This document shows positions 18,060-25,537 of a DNA stretch of 64,000 bases, piece by piece. Origin of the DNA: JBBDKV01 sp040879165 (GTDB taxonomy: Bacteria > Patescibacteriota > Microgenomatia > UBA1400 > PJMF01); NCBI GenBank assembly GCA_040879165.1, contig JBBDKV010000013.1, forward strand, positions 71,992-135,991, in the 5' to 3' direction. Both the position numbers and the translations under genes were made by a program. The stretch's first letter is position 1. Each line of letters opens with the position of its first letter. A model generated the notes under the pieces. That model was not told where the DNA came from. It saw nothing but the letters and a program-made list of their open reading frames with translations, and did not search any database.

Positions 18060-19748
18060 TCATTCAGCCTTCGCCTCAAAATATCCAATCGCTCCCCACA
18101 ACCGCTCAACAACCCGCTCCCGCCCCATAACTTGCATCAGCTGGTGCAAGTCGGGCGTATTAAGTTGATGCGTAAGAGCTACGCGAAACGCAGCCATCAC
18201 ATGACCAATGTGACCTTTGAACGAATCCGGCTCAGCCTTAAAAGACTTGAGGTCTCGAGCATACCCTAACTGCTCAGCAACCAACTGATGCTTCTCAAAC
18301 CAAGCTTCCTGCGAATCAGCTGGATCGTACGTATCTATCGACTTGCGCAAGGCAACTATGGCATCTTCAGGACTGACAATCAATTTTTCATAGGCTGCAG
18401 TCCCATCACTTTTGGCGAACAACTCATCATAGAAATAACCAAACAACTCTGGCACATCTGACCAAGTGACGATGTCTTTTCTTGGCTGCGGCTGATTGCG
18501 CTCTATGTTAAAAATTCCCACTGAATACTCTGGGTATGTTTCTAAGTACGTAGCAAAGGCTGGCGAAAACTGCCGCGCCCATGCTAAAACTGCCTGATAG
18601 ACATCTTCTGCTTTGAGTTTGGAAACGACATCTCGACTAATATGCTCAAGCTTTTTCAGATCAAAAAGAGCGATGGTCTTGCCAATTTTGCGCGGATCAA
18701 AGAGAAATTCCGTGTAGGGCTTGTCAGGATTATTTCTCCGCCAATCACTAAAATTGGAATTTGCTAAATTGAGTAAGTACTCAAGTACCGCCACTGGATA
18801 ATATCCTTGCTCTACATACGAGCCAACTGTCGCTTCGGGATCTTGACGCTTGCTGAGTTTGCGGACAGAATCACCTTCTTTTTTACCAATGTGAGAAAAA
18901 TGCATATACGTAGGTTGCGGTATTTCAAGCATTTCAAAAAGTTGCAGATGTAGCGGCAGAGACGACAACCACTCCTCACCTCGACTAATATGCGTAGTTC
19001 TCATCAAGTGATCATCGATAACGTGCGCAAAATGATAGGTTGGCAGACCATTTGATTTAATCAGAACCATGTCAAAAACATTATTCTCAAACTCAAGCTT
19101 GCCGCGGACCAAATCCTTAATACGTATTTTTCGGGATTCTTGTGGCGCTCTGATTCTGAGCACGAACTCGTTACCCTGCGCCAATTGTTGCTTGATTTCA
19201 TCCAGGCTTAGGTCGCGATGCTTCGCCCACTTACCATAATATCCTTTTTTGAGCAGACCCGCTGCTTCCTGCTCCTGCACATTCTGTTCTAACTCCTCCC
19301 TCGAACAAAAACACGGATAAGCCAAGCCATGAGCCACCATCCATTTAGCAAAGACAGCATAGATCTTGATGCGTTCACTCTGCAGGTACGGACCATAATC
19401 CCCCTGCTGTTTTTCAGCTGACACAAAACCTTCGGTTGGCGCCACCTGAAAATTTTGCAACGCAGCAATGATTGCTTCAGTACCCCCCGCAACTTTGCGC
19501 GCTTGATCAGTGTCTTCAATGCGAAGAAAGAACACACCATCAGATTGCTCAGCCAACAACTTTGAAATCAAGGATGCGTAAATCCCCCCAATATGCACGT
19601 ACCCGGTAGGACTAGGCGCAAATCTCGTCACAATCGCAGATTCGGGAAGATCTCTTGGTGGATATTTTGCTTCTAGATCAGCCGGGGTTTCTGTCGTATC
19701 TGGATACAACAGTTCAGCTAAGTCACGAAGCTCAGATTGGGTCAACAT
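18060..19748 (-). CDS. gltX: Glutamyl-tRNA synthetase
   Basis: 562 aa. A 40-residue N-terminal lead (LYPDTTETPADLEAKYPPRDLP) precedes the Rossmann fold, with HIGH motif in FAPSPTGYVHIGG (HIGG 52-55) and KMSKS motif KLSKR. Charges tRNA-Glu, and possibly tRNA-Gln if the genome uses the transamidation route; discriminating status cannot be judged here. TATAAT lies about 40 nt before the ATG; no Shine-Dalgarno is seen. Confidence 0.95.
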   Translation of the reverse strand: MLTQSELRDLAELLYPDTTETPADLEAKYPPRDLPESAIVTRFAPSPTGYVHIGGIYASLISKLLAEQSDGVFFLRIEDTDQARKVAGGTEAIIAALQNFQVAPTEGFVSAEKQQGDYGPYLQSERIKIYAVFAKWMVAHGLAYPCFCSREELEQNVQEQEAAGLLKKGYYGKWAKHRDLSLDEIKQQLAQGNEFVLRIRAPQESRKIRIKDLVRGKLEFENNVFDMVLIKSNGLPTYHFAHVIDDHLMRTTHISRGEEWLSSLPLHLQLFEMLEIPQPTYMHFSHIGKKEGDSVRKLSKRQDPEATVGSYVEQGYYPVAVLEYLLNLANSNFSDWRRNNPDKPYTEFLFDPRKIGKTIALFDLKKLEHISRDVVSKLKAEDVYQAVLAWARQFSPAFATYLETYPEYSVGIFNIERNQPQPRKDIVTWSDVPELFGYFYDELFAKSDGTAAYEKLIVSPEDAIVALRKSIDTYDPADSQEAWFEKHQLVAEQLGYARDLKSFKAEPDSFKGHIGHVMAAFRVALTHQLNTPDLHQLMQVMGRERVVERLWGAIGYFEAKAE

Positions 19749-19926
19749 AGGAGTTTTTCTACACGTACTCTATTTATCTCTGTAGTTGGAATTATACATC
19801 AAGAAACAGTCCGGATAACCCGCAAGGTTATAATCCTGAGATCACAAATACAATTATTTGGTCAACAATAAATTGAGGATTTACCGACTGTCCTTCAGGC
19901 ACTGACTCTACTCGGTAGTACTATCG
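19749..19926. other. Intergenic stretch with no recognised gene
   Basis: Holds the gltX promoter region and the 3' flank of the hypothetical gene at 19927. TACCGA and TCGGTA arms near 19885-19920 could form a loose hairpin. No RNA gene or reading frame is recognised. Confidence 0.5.
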
Positions 19927-20313
19927 TTACATTTTCTCTGGGGTTGATTCTTGTTTGTCTAATGTACGAAGAAAAGCGGCTACATCTAGTGTTCCCGCAC
20001 GAACTTGGACATAATCTCCGTAGACTTTGCTGAACTCAAGTATTGTTTTAGAGTCAAAATTACCCGAGCTAATCTGAGCGTCAAGTTCGACGAGTTTCTG
20101 TTGAATTATTGCCTTAACATCCTGAGGTGTAGTGGTTTGATCCCCATCGTCTTCACCGCTGTCATGCGTGCCAGAAAAATGCTGTTCGTTCGCAAAGTTA
20201 TTTTGTCCTCTAAAGAACCGAAGCCACCCGAACGCAAAACGCCCTTCTCTCACATTTTGCACATCTTGATCTTGAAAAGCTGGGGAAGTAGTTTCGGAAG
20301 ATTCTTGTTTCAT
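19927..20313 (-). CDS. Hypothetical acidic soluble protein
   Basis: 128 aa, no family recognised. No membrane span or signal peptide. The N-terminal half is polar and probably disordered (Q/D/G/E-rich); the C-terminal half is predicted helical (DVKAIIQQKLVELDAQISSG; TILEFSKVYGDYVQVRAG). An opposite-strand frame overlaps most of it; this strand is preferred for its protein-like helical pattern. Moderate doubt remains that it is expressed. Confidence 0.5.
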   Translation of the reverse strand: MKQESSETTSPAFQDQDVQNVREGRFAFGWLRFFRGQNNFANEQHFSGTHDSGEDDGDQTTTPQDVKAIIQQKLVELDAQISSGNFDSKTILEFSKVYGDYVQVRAGTLDVAAFLRTLDKQESTPEKM

Positions 20314-20450
20314 ACCGATCTAGTAAATAATATCATGCCACGTGCTAACCGGTCTAGCATCAGACTGAGTCAATGAAATTATAAGTCCTACACGCATAGC
20401 ATTCAACTTTCCGCCCTTGCCAGCTGTTTTTGACCAGGATATCGTAAGGT

Positions 20451-21905
20451 ATGCACGCTGAAGTGGTTGATCCTTTTACGCACATCGTTGCTCCATTTTT
20501 TCCTGAGGAAAAATGTGGTGTTTTTGGGGTCTATGGCGCTGGCATGGAAGCCGCGCGCCTAGTACATTCTGGTCTCTGGGCACTGCAACATAGAGGACAA
20601 GAAAGCTCAGGGATTGCTTCTTCAGAAGGCAAGACTATTCGACTTTACAAAGGTGAGGGATTGATCTCACGCGTCTTCAACGAGGATCATTTGGCTCTCC
20701 TTTCTGGGAACTACGCTATTGGTCACAATCGCTACGCAACTTCTGGGGGCTCAGGCAAGACTCACGCGCAACCGATTCTAGGTAAACACAATTTGATCGC
20801 ACTCGCTCACAACGGGAACTTGCCAGATACGTCAGCGCTCGAAAAATATTTGAAAAAACAAGCAATTGATATTTCGGTCCTGAACGACTCAGAGATGATG
20901 CAAGCAGCCATTGAGCATGAATTGCATCGCGGCAACACGATCAAAAAAACGCTTAAAAAACTGCTGCCACTTTTCACAGGCGTCTATTGTTTGCTGCTGC
21001 TGACCAAAGATAGCTTGATAGCGATTCGAGATCCCTCAGGTGTTCGCCCGCTGAGTTTGGGTAAGCTGAATGGTGGATACGTTTTTTCCTCAGAAACGTG
21101 CGCTTTGGATACTATTGGTGCAACATTTGTGCGTGATATTGCTCCGGGAGAAATGGTAGTGGTCACTGCGCACGGACTAAAATCGCACCAATTGCAACCC
21201 GGTGATGAAAAATTAGATATTTTTGAGTTCATTTATTTCGCCCGATCAGACAGCATGCTGCTGGGGAAACGAGTTGACGTTGTTCGTAAAAATTTGGGTC
21301 GCCAGCTAGCGCGTGAGACTGATCTGGCTGCAGATGTGGTCATTCCAGTACCTGATTCGGCTGTTTCGGCTGCTATTGGTTTTGCGCAGGAAAGTAGCGT
21401 GCCATTTGATCACGGCTTGATTAAAAATCGCTACATTCATCGGACATTTATTCAACCAGCTCAAAGATTAAGAGAGAAAACGGTCAACATGAAACTCAAC
21501 CCTATTCCTGAAAGCATTTCGGGCAAGCGGGTAGCAATCATTGATGACTCGATTGTCCGCGGCACAACAGCCAAAAGCCTGGTTGAAAGAGTGCGCTCGG
21601 CTGGTGCAGCAGAAGTTCATTTGCTGATAAGTTCACCACCAGTGGTTTATCCTGACTTTTACGGTATCGATACCCCGCGACAAACAGACCTGATTGCCTT
21701 TGAGATGCCCATTAAAAAAATTGTCAAATACGTGGGTGCCGACAGCCTACACTTTTTGTCCTATCAGGGAATGATCAAGGCAATAGAATTGCCTGAAAGC
21801 ACGTTTTGTACGTCGTGTTTTACGGGAAAATACCCGAGTTCAATTGGTAAAAGAAGTCGAGAAATTAAGTCGTGCGCTCACTCAGACCTAGCTCGTGAGG
21901 AGTAG
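20451..21905 (+). CDS. purF: Amidophosphoribosyltransferase
   Basis: First committed step of purine synthesis: PRPP + Gln to phosphoribosylamine. 484 aa. A short propeptide ending EEK precedes catalytic Cys22 (EEKCGVFGVYG); the glutaminase domain has LQHRGQESSGI and GHNRYATSG; the PRTase domain has the PRPP loop VAIIDDSIVRGTTAKS. It is of the Bacillus type that binds a 4Fe-4S cluster in many species; here CTSC near the C-terminus is kept, but the other two usual Cys positions look like Asp (KLDIFEF; YPDFYGID). TTGCCA-17-TATCGT ends 5 nt before the ATG. No other pur gene is nearby. It overlaps the convergent ATP-grasp gene by 18 bp. Confidence 0.95.
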   Translation: MHAEVVDPFTHIVAPFFPEEKCGVFGVYGAGMEAARLVHSGLWALQHRGQESSGIASSEGKTIRLYKGEGLISRVFNEDHLALLSGNYAIGHNRYATSGGSGKTHAQPILGKHNLIALAHNGNLPDTSALEKYLKKQAIDISVLNDSEMMQAAIEHELHRGNTIKKTLKKLLPLFTGVYCLLLLTKDSLIAIRDPSGVRPLSLGKLNGGYVFSSETCALDTIGATFVRDIAPGEMVVVTAHGLKSHQLQPGDEKLDIFEFIYFARSDSMLLGKRVDVVRKNLGRQLARETDLAADVVIPVPDSAVSAAIGFAQESSVPFDHGLIKNRYIHRTFIQPAQRLREKTVNMKLNPIPESISGKRVAIIDDSIVRGTTAKSLVERVRSAGAAEVHLLISSPPVVYPDFYGIDTPRQTDLIAFEMPIKKIVKYVGADSLHFLSYQGMIKAIELPESTFCTSCFTGKYPSSIGKRSREIKSCAHSDLAREE

Positions 21906-23000
21906 TTTGGGAACGGGCACCGTATCAATAGCATCCCTGTTTGCACGTTGTCGCACCGTTTTTTTCAATTTTGGAAACAACAAATACAAAAATTCTCGGG
22001 CAGCGTGGCGATTTTTTCCTTGATACGGCGCGTCATGAATATCAAAACCTGGAGACGTATTTAATTCGATAATTACGTAGCTATGATCTGTCTGCTGCTT
22101 GGTAATATCTGCTGTAATAAAGTCAATTCCAGCAAGACTGAGTCCGGGTATCGCCTCCATAGCTTCAAGCGCAATTGCGTTAACACTTGGATGTGCCAGA
22201 TCTGTGCAATCTATGGCTTCTCCGCCCTTTGAGACATTGGAAACTGTTCTTAAAAACACCTGCTGGTTTAGTTTTGGAATAGATGCCACAGTCATGCCGC
22301 ACATCTCAAGATTGCTGCGCAGATCTGCATCAATGTTGATTTTACAATGCGATTGAGTGCCCGCTCGTCTAATTTTTTCTTTGTTTTTGTGTTCGATTAG
22401 TTGCCGAATACTTGATTCTCCATCCCCGATCACATTAGCTGGAATTCTGTTGACAATACCTACTACTTTTTCTTGCGTTGCCAGAATTCGATACTCCTTG
22501 CCTTGAAACATCTCTTCAACCAGACTGGTCGATTTACTACCAGCATGAGCAAACGCAAGCTCCAAGGCGCGCTGATATTCTGGGTAGCTAGAAACATTGA
22601 GGGAAATATTATCGCCTTGGTTGCCGTCTGTTGGCTTGATTGCCAGTGGTTTTTGTAAGCTGTTATAGACTTTTTTTATGTACTCGGCTGTATCTGTTTT
22701 TGTAACCTGGTATCCTTTTGGAGTAGCAATGCCAACTGCGCGTAACAAATTATTGGTTGTGTGCTTATTGGCACAAGCGTGCTCAGCCAGCGCTGTAGTA
22801 GTGGATGGAATTTGGTGATAGTAACTAACGTGCTTGCCCGCATACTCCATACTGACAATCTTTGTGCCTGGTATTATTTCCCAACTAATGCCCTGTTTTT
22901 CTGCTTCAACCAAAATAATGCGAGAGCTATTAGACAACCGCTTGCCATTTTTCAGGCCTTCTGGAGAGAAATGTTGTAGTTTTGGTTGTTTGTTTGACAC
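21888..23000 (-). CDS. ATP-grasp enzyme, glutathione synthase/cyanophycin synthetase-like
   Basis: 370 aa with GTG start. The ATP-grasp core runs from about residue 95 to 345: KPLAIKPTDGNQGDNIS (ATP-binding lysine and loop), LVEEMFQGKEYRILATQEKVVGIVNRIPANVIGDG, and the metal-binding IDFITADI ... YVIIELNTSPGFDIHDAP. This is the pattern seen in the ATP-grasp module of bifunctional glutathione synthetases and of cyanophycin synthetase. It should join a carboxylate to an amine or thiol through an acylphosphate; the substrates are unknown. The N-terminal 90 residues are not recognised. Confidence 0.75.
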   Translation of the reverse strand: MSNKQPKLQHFSPEGLKNGKRLSNSSRIILVEAEKQGISWEIIPGTKIVSMEYAGKHVSYYHQIPSTTTALAEHACANKHTTNNLLRAVGIATPKGYQVTKTDTAEYIKKVYNSLQKPLAIKPTDGNQGDNISLNVSSYPEYQRALELAFAHAGSKSTSLVEEMFQGKEYRILATQEKVVGIVNRIPANVIGDGESSIRQLIEHKNKEKIRRAGTQSHCKINIDADLRSNLEMCGMTVASIPKLNQQVFLRTVSNVSKGGEAIDCTDLAHPSVNAIALEAMEAIPGLSLAGIDFITADITKQQTDHSYVIIELNTSPGFDIHDAPYQGKNRHAAREFLYLLFPKLKKTVRQRANRDAIDTVPVPKLLLTS

Positions 23001-23293
23001 AGGTATATTCTCACTAGTTTAGATAGGCAACTCACCAGCTTGTGGTTTAGAGGTCAAGATTTAGGAGGTCAAGATGTAGATGGCATGGTTAGCCAAAACA
23101 CTGGTGAATAGCTTTTTCTGCTCACAGAAAGAAATGGTACTCTAAAATTGACTACTAAATATCTGTAGTGTTTTTCCAGTATAGCACACTATTGACTTAT
23201 AGTGAAATGTTATGAGGTATTTTTGAGAATAACGAATTCTGATTCTATGGCTAACCTCGAGGAATGATTATTTCACTTATAAATATATTTGTG
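23001..23293. other. Non-coding stretch with short repeats
   Basis: No gene is recognised. It holds a direct repeat GGTCAAGAT, a CACTAT/ATAGTG inverted repeat, and ACCTCGAG (23254-23261), which pairs with CTCGAGGT (23304-23311) inside the end of the antitoxin gene. No toxin-like frame lies here, which matters because the gene upstream on the minus strand is an antitoxin. Confidence 0.5.
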
Positions 23294-23593
23294 TCAAATA
23301 CTACTCGAGGTTTTTTCATACTGCCTTTGTCGTACTGATTCTACCTCGGCAGTAATGTCGCTAAACGCATCGTCAAACCTAAAATTACGATTATTTGACC
23401 TCAATTCTTCCAAAAACGCAAAATTCTTCAAGCGCTCATATTCTTCAAGCTGCTTAAGGTTAATAAGTGCCAGCTGGGCCTGACTGCGATTCATAACTAT
23501 GATGGGTTTTTTTGATTTTTGCACCGATTCTGCCACAGCCTTATACTGACGCTGCACTTCTCTGATGGAAATAGTTTTATTAAGTAGTTGCAT
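23294..23593 (-). CDS. Phd/YefM-type antitoxin, without a visible toxin
   Basis: 99 aa from ATG 23593. The N-terminus fits the Phd/YefM fold: ISIREVQRQYKAVAESVQKSKKPIIVMNRSQAQLALINLKQLEEYE, a DNA-binding dimer in known members. The C-terminal 45 residues, which in this family wrap around the toxin, are polar and charged. No RelE, YoeB or Doc-like frame lies on either side, so it is an orphan or an ordinary repressor. Its promoter contains repeated ATTGTCA motifs, likely its own operator. Confidence 0.75.
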   Translation of the reverse strand: MQLLNKTISIREVQRQYKAVAESVQKSKKPIIVMNRSQAQLALINLKQLEEYERLKNFAFLEELRSNNRNFRFDDAFSDITAEVESVRQRQYEKTSSSI

Positions 23594-23602
23594 ACTACAA
23601 TT

Positions 23603-23631
23603 GTCATACAATGACACATATCAATTGTCAA
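23603..23631 (-). promoter_or_regulatory. Antitoxin promoter, leaderless type, with repeated ATTGTCA
   Basis: Minus-strand TTGACA (23626-23631), 17 bp, TATGAC (23603-23608), 9 nt to the ATG. AATTGTCA occurs at 23599-23606 and 23623-23630, and ATTGTC-TGACA follows at 23635-23645, a spacing that suits autoregulatory binding. Confidence 0.65.
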
Positions 23632-23716
23632 ACTATTGTCTGACATTTGCAATTACATTCTCAAGAAATTATTTGTACCGGCACATTGTCAAAGGAAGGT
23701 GTCTATTAGCGCAGTC

Positions 23717-23808
23717 AAAAAAAGGTGACCGATTTGGAACGGTCTCCTAAGTTTGCGGGTCTAGGTCCTCCGCCCATGCTTCGGACATTCCCTCGTGTAA
23801 CTCGGTCA
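23717..23808 (-). ncRNA. Candidate structured RNA ending in a T-run
   Basis: On the minus strand TGACCGA (23802-23808) is complementary to TCGGTCA (23726-23732), just before CC and seven T. Inside are hairpin candidates GTCC/GGAC, CCTA/TAGG and GACCG/CGGTC. The last one competes with the closing stem. The RNA would be about 90 nt. It contains a 16-bp copy of the 3' end of the neighbouring tRNA. It does not match tRNA, tmRNA or SRP RNA as far as I can see. It could be a tRNA-derived remnant with a terminator. Confidence 0.35.
23750..23765. repeat. 16-bp copy of tRNA 3' end (other copy 23874-23889)
   Basis: AGTTTGCGGGTCTAGG occurs here and again at 23874-23889, where it spans the last 13 nt of the tRNA gene plus 3 nt of its flank. 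A second direct repeat, TAGCGCAGTC, occurs at 23707-23716 and 23855-23864. Together they suggest a partial duplication or a decayed integration site. Confidence 0.75.
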
Positions 23809-23834
23809 GAGTCAACAACACATATTCAGTCACA

Positions 23835-23878
23835 AAACTATAAGAAAAGACTGCTAGCGCAGTCTTTTCTTATAGTTT
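23835..23878 (-). terminator. 20-bp perfect hairpin at the tRNA 3' end
   Basis: Left arm 23835-23854, loop TAGC, right arm 23859-23878; all 20 pairs match. It begins at the 3' end of the tRNA gene on the minus strand and overlaps its last two bases. The stem is AT-rich and only TTTT lies in the distal arm, so it may act as terminator or processing signal. Confidence 0.6.
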
Positions 23879-23945
23879 GCGGGTCTAGGAGTCGAACCTA
23901 GCCTGTGAGATTATGAGCCTCACGTGCACCGTACACTAACCCGCG
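23877..23945 (-). tRNA. tRNA with anticodon CAT, initiator-like (fMet)
   Basis: Cloverleaf on the minus strand: acceptor CGCGGGT/ACCCGCA with discriminator A, U8 and A9 present, T-arm CTAGG-TTCGACT-CCTAG, anticodon loop CTCATAA. The unpaired C1.A72 is the hallmark of bacterial initiator tRNA. Two features are odd: the anticodon stem TGAGG/TCTCA lacks the usual three G:C pairs, and the D-loop is only about 5 nt, giving 69 nt in all. CCA is not encoded. A tRNA-Ile2 (CAT, lysidine-modified) or a decayed gene is less likely but possible. Confidence 0.7.
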
Positions 23946-24043
23946 CGATAAGACTCATATTATAGCGACCTTTACCCTCCAGGTCAAAACTAGATTATTT
24001 GGATTATCTGAATCAGAAAATTTTGGTATAATGCGACTCTGGC

Positions 24044-24117
24044 GCCAGGGTAGCTCAGTTGGTTAGAGCACAGGATTCATAAACCTGAGGTCGAGAGTTC
24101 GAATCTCTCCCCTGGTA
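24044..24117 (+). tRNA. tRNA-Met(CAT), elongator
   Basis: Standard 74-nt cloverleaf: acceptor GCCAGGG/CCCTGGT, D-arm GCTC-AGTTGGTTA-GAGC, anticodon arm CAGGA-TTCATAA-ACCTG, T-arm GAGAG-TTCGAAT-CTCTC, discriminator A, no encoded CCA. TATAAT lies just upstream (around 24027). The YfiH-like gene starts 30 nt downstream. Confidence 0.95.
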
Positions 24118-24147
24118 CACTTCAGCAGACAACAACTCAGATTAATT

Positions 24148-24744
24148 ATGCTCTCTAATCCCCTTCCTGCCACCTGCCGAACCTACAGCACTCATCGCAC
24201 TGACACAGCTTCATATCCTGCTGATTGGCAAACCCACCAATTAGTCAAAATGGGCCAGCCCCATGGTGATCAAATTCTAGGTATAGATTCACCCGACGAC
24301 CCAACCCTGCTTACCAGCGACGGCTGCCTCACCAGCCAACCAGGACTCCACCTCCAGGTTAAAACAGCGGACTGCCTACCAATCTTGCTCTATCACCCCA
24401 AACCGGTAATTGGCGCCATTCATGCGGGAAGGAAGAGTACACAACAACAGATACTATCTAAAGTCTGTCAGCTATTACAGGAAAAATTTGCTATTTTTGA
24501 TCAACTTGCTCTCTGGTTCGGTCCAGCCATATGCGTTGATTGCTACCAAGTCGATCGAGAAATGGATCTGCACTATAATCTAATTGCTGAGAATACCAAG
24601 CAGCTTCGTCAGTTTTTTTCTAAAGAACAGGCAACGATTTTCAACTCAGACCTCTGTACCGCCCATCATAATGATCAGTTTTTTTCGTATCGTCAAGAAG
24701 GTCCGCAAGTACCAAGGAATTTTTCAGGCATCGTGCTTGAGTAA
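24148..24744 (+). CDS. YfiH/PgeF-type laccase-domain protein
   Basis: 198 aa, shorter than the usual about 240. Motifs of the family appear in order: GQPHGDQI, TADCLPILLYHP, IGAIHAGRKST (usually HAGWRGT), WFGPAICVDCYQVD, and DLCTAHHNDQFFSYRQEG. Members act on purine nucleosides or in peptidoglycan editing (removal of misincorporated amino acids from muropeptide precursors); the metal/active-site His and Cys residues in these motifs are present. The change HAGW to HAGR is unusual. No Shine-Dalgarno is seen before ATG 24148; it may be read through from the tRNA promoter. Confidence 0.82.
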   Translation: MLSNPLPATCRTYSTHRTDTASYPADWQTHQLVKMGQPHGDQILGIDSPDDPTLLTSDGCLTSQPGLHLQVKTADCLPILLYHPKPVIGAIHAGRKSTQQQILSKVCQLLQEKFAIFDQLALWFGPAICVDCYQVDREMDLHYNLIAENTKQLRQFFSKEQATIFNSDLCTAHHNDQFFSYRQEGPQVPRNFSGIVLE

Positions 24745-24769
24745 ATGCAGTGTTTACCTAAGCAACAAC

Positions 24770-24797
24770 TTGCCTCAACCGCAAAAAGCTGTAGACT
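24770..24797 (+). promoter_or_regulatory. Promoter of membrane thioredoxin gene, leaderless type
   Basis: TTGCCT (24770-24775), 16 bp, TAGACT (24792-24797), then 6 nt to the ATG at 24804. Confidence 0.6.
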
Positions 24798-24803
24798 AGT
24801 GCC

Positions 24804-25319
24804 ATGCACCATTCGGCTCAAAAACCACACATTCAACAACCGCATGCTCGTCAGCCACAATCTCGGCGACCACTGCTTTTAGTCGCACTCGCCCTATTTC
24901 TGGCAGGAGCAGGTTTTTATGGTCAACAGCGACTTTGCCAGACAGCTGTGGCAGCTCCATTTTGCGAACAAGAACGCACAACTACCTCTTCCTCAAAGAG
25001 ATTAGCCGAGAGTTATCTAGAATACTCACCTGAAGCATTACAATCTGCACACAACCAAGAAAACACCGTCGTGCTCTACTTCTGGGCACCTTGGTGCAGC
25101 ACCTGCTCGACACTCGATCACGATCTGCAAGACGGTATAGCTCAAGTTCCGGATGACATTACGCTGCTGCGCGTTAATTATGACGAAGAAACAGAGTTGA
25201 AGCAGCGCTTCAACGTCGTCACCCAACACACTTTTGTGCAATTAACTGCCAATAATGAGCCAATCACTGTCTGGGTTGGCGGAGAAATTGAGGAGTTGGT
25301 AGAGAATTTGGAGTTGTAG
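24804..25319 (+). CDS. Membrane-anchored thioredoxin-like protein
   Basis: 171 aa. A His/Gln/Arg-rich N-terminus leads to a signal anchor (about 24-40: LLLVALALFLAGAGFYG). The thioredoxin fold follows with active site WAPWCSTC (about 92-99), the usual WCxxC. Two further cysteines lie just after the anchor. It probably acts as a disulfide oxidoreductase outside the membrane. The cis-Pro normally before beta-4 is replaced by THTF-like sequence (VVTQHTFVQL), a departure that may affect activity. Confidence 0.85.
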   Translation: MHHSAQKPHIQQPHARQPQSRRPLLLVALALFLAGAGFYGQQRLCQTAVAAPFCEQERTTTSSSKRLAESYLEYSPEALQSAHNQENTVVLYFWAPWCSTCSTLDHDLQDGIAQVPDDITLLRVNYDEETELKQRFNVVTQHTFVQLTANNEPITVWVGGEIEELVENLEL

Positions 25320-25395
25320 GACTAATTCACCAATCATGGGTGTTGTGCTGACCAAATTGCAGCAAAACATATTTTTAATTGAATAAACTCTAAAC

Positions 25396-25425
25396 AAAAA
25401 AACAGACCCACTTTCGAGGGACTGT
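25396..25425 (-). terminator. Rho-independent terminator of groEL
   Basis: Minus-strand ACAGTCCC (25418-25425) pairs with GGGTCTGT (25402-25409), one mismatch, followed by a T-run (25396-25401). About 110 nt after the groEL stop. Confidence 0.8.
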
Positions 25426-25463
25426 CTTTCTATTTTCACGACTTTCACCATGAGGAGCGGATG

Positions 25464-25523
25464 TTGGCGAGAGAGGATTAGGTCTCCGGAGGAGGCCGCA
25501 CAGCGAAGCGCCTCTCTCGCCAA
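25464..25523. repeat. Branched inverted-repeat element near the groEL 3' end
   Basis: Outer arms TTGGCGAGAGAGG (25464-25476) and CCTCTCTCGCCAA (25511-25523) match over 13 bp. Inside are GGTCTCC-GGA-GGAGGCC (7 bp with one G-T) and a short GC-GAA-GC stem-loop, so a three-way junction is possible. It lies after groEL and before its terminator. It could protect the mRNA 3' end or be a remnant of a repeat family. Confidence 0.6.
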
Positions 25524-25537
25524 TCATCTGCGACGAA

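Noticed and set aside
20005..20376. Plus-strand frame of 123 codons
   Set aside because: Overlaps the minus-strand gene at 19927 and has poor protein-like composition; taken as a shadow.
23254..23316. ACCTCGAG/CTCGAGGT arms followed by TTTTTT on the plus strand, as a terminator
   Set aside because: The loop is over 40 nt, and the second arm is coding sequence of the antitoxin gene on the other strand; no plus-strand gene ends here.
23717..23808. SRP RNA or tmRNA
   Set aside because: Length and closing stem are suggestive, but the conserved GGAAGG...AGCAG of SRP RNA and the Ala-tRNA-like end of tmRNA are absent.
23707..23864. GACTGC/GCAGTC repeats as a fourth HrcA operator
   Set aside because: Arms resemble the half-site, but the 9-bp spacer is missing and the palindrome is explained by the tRNA hairpin.
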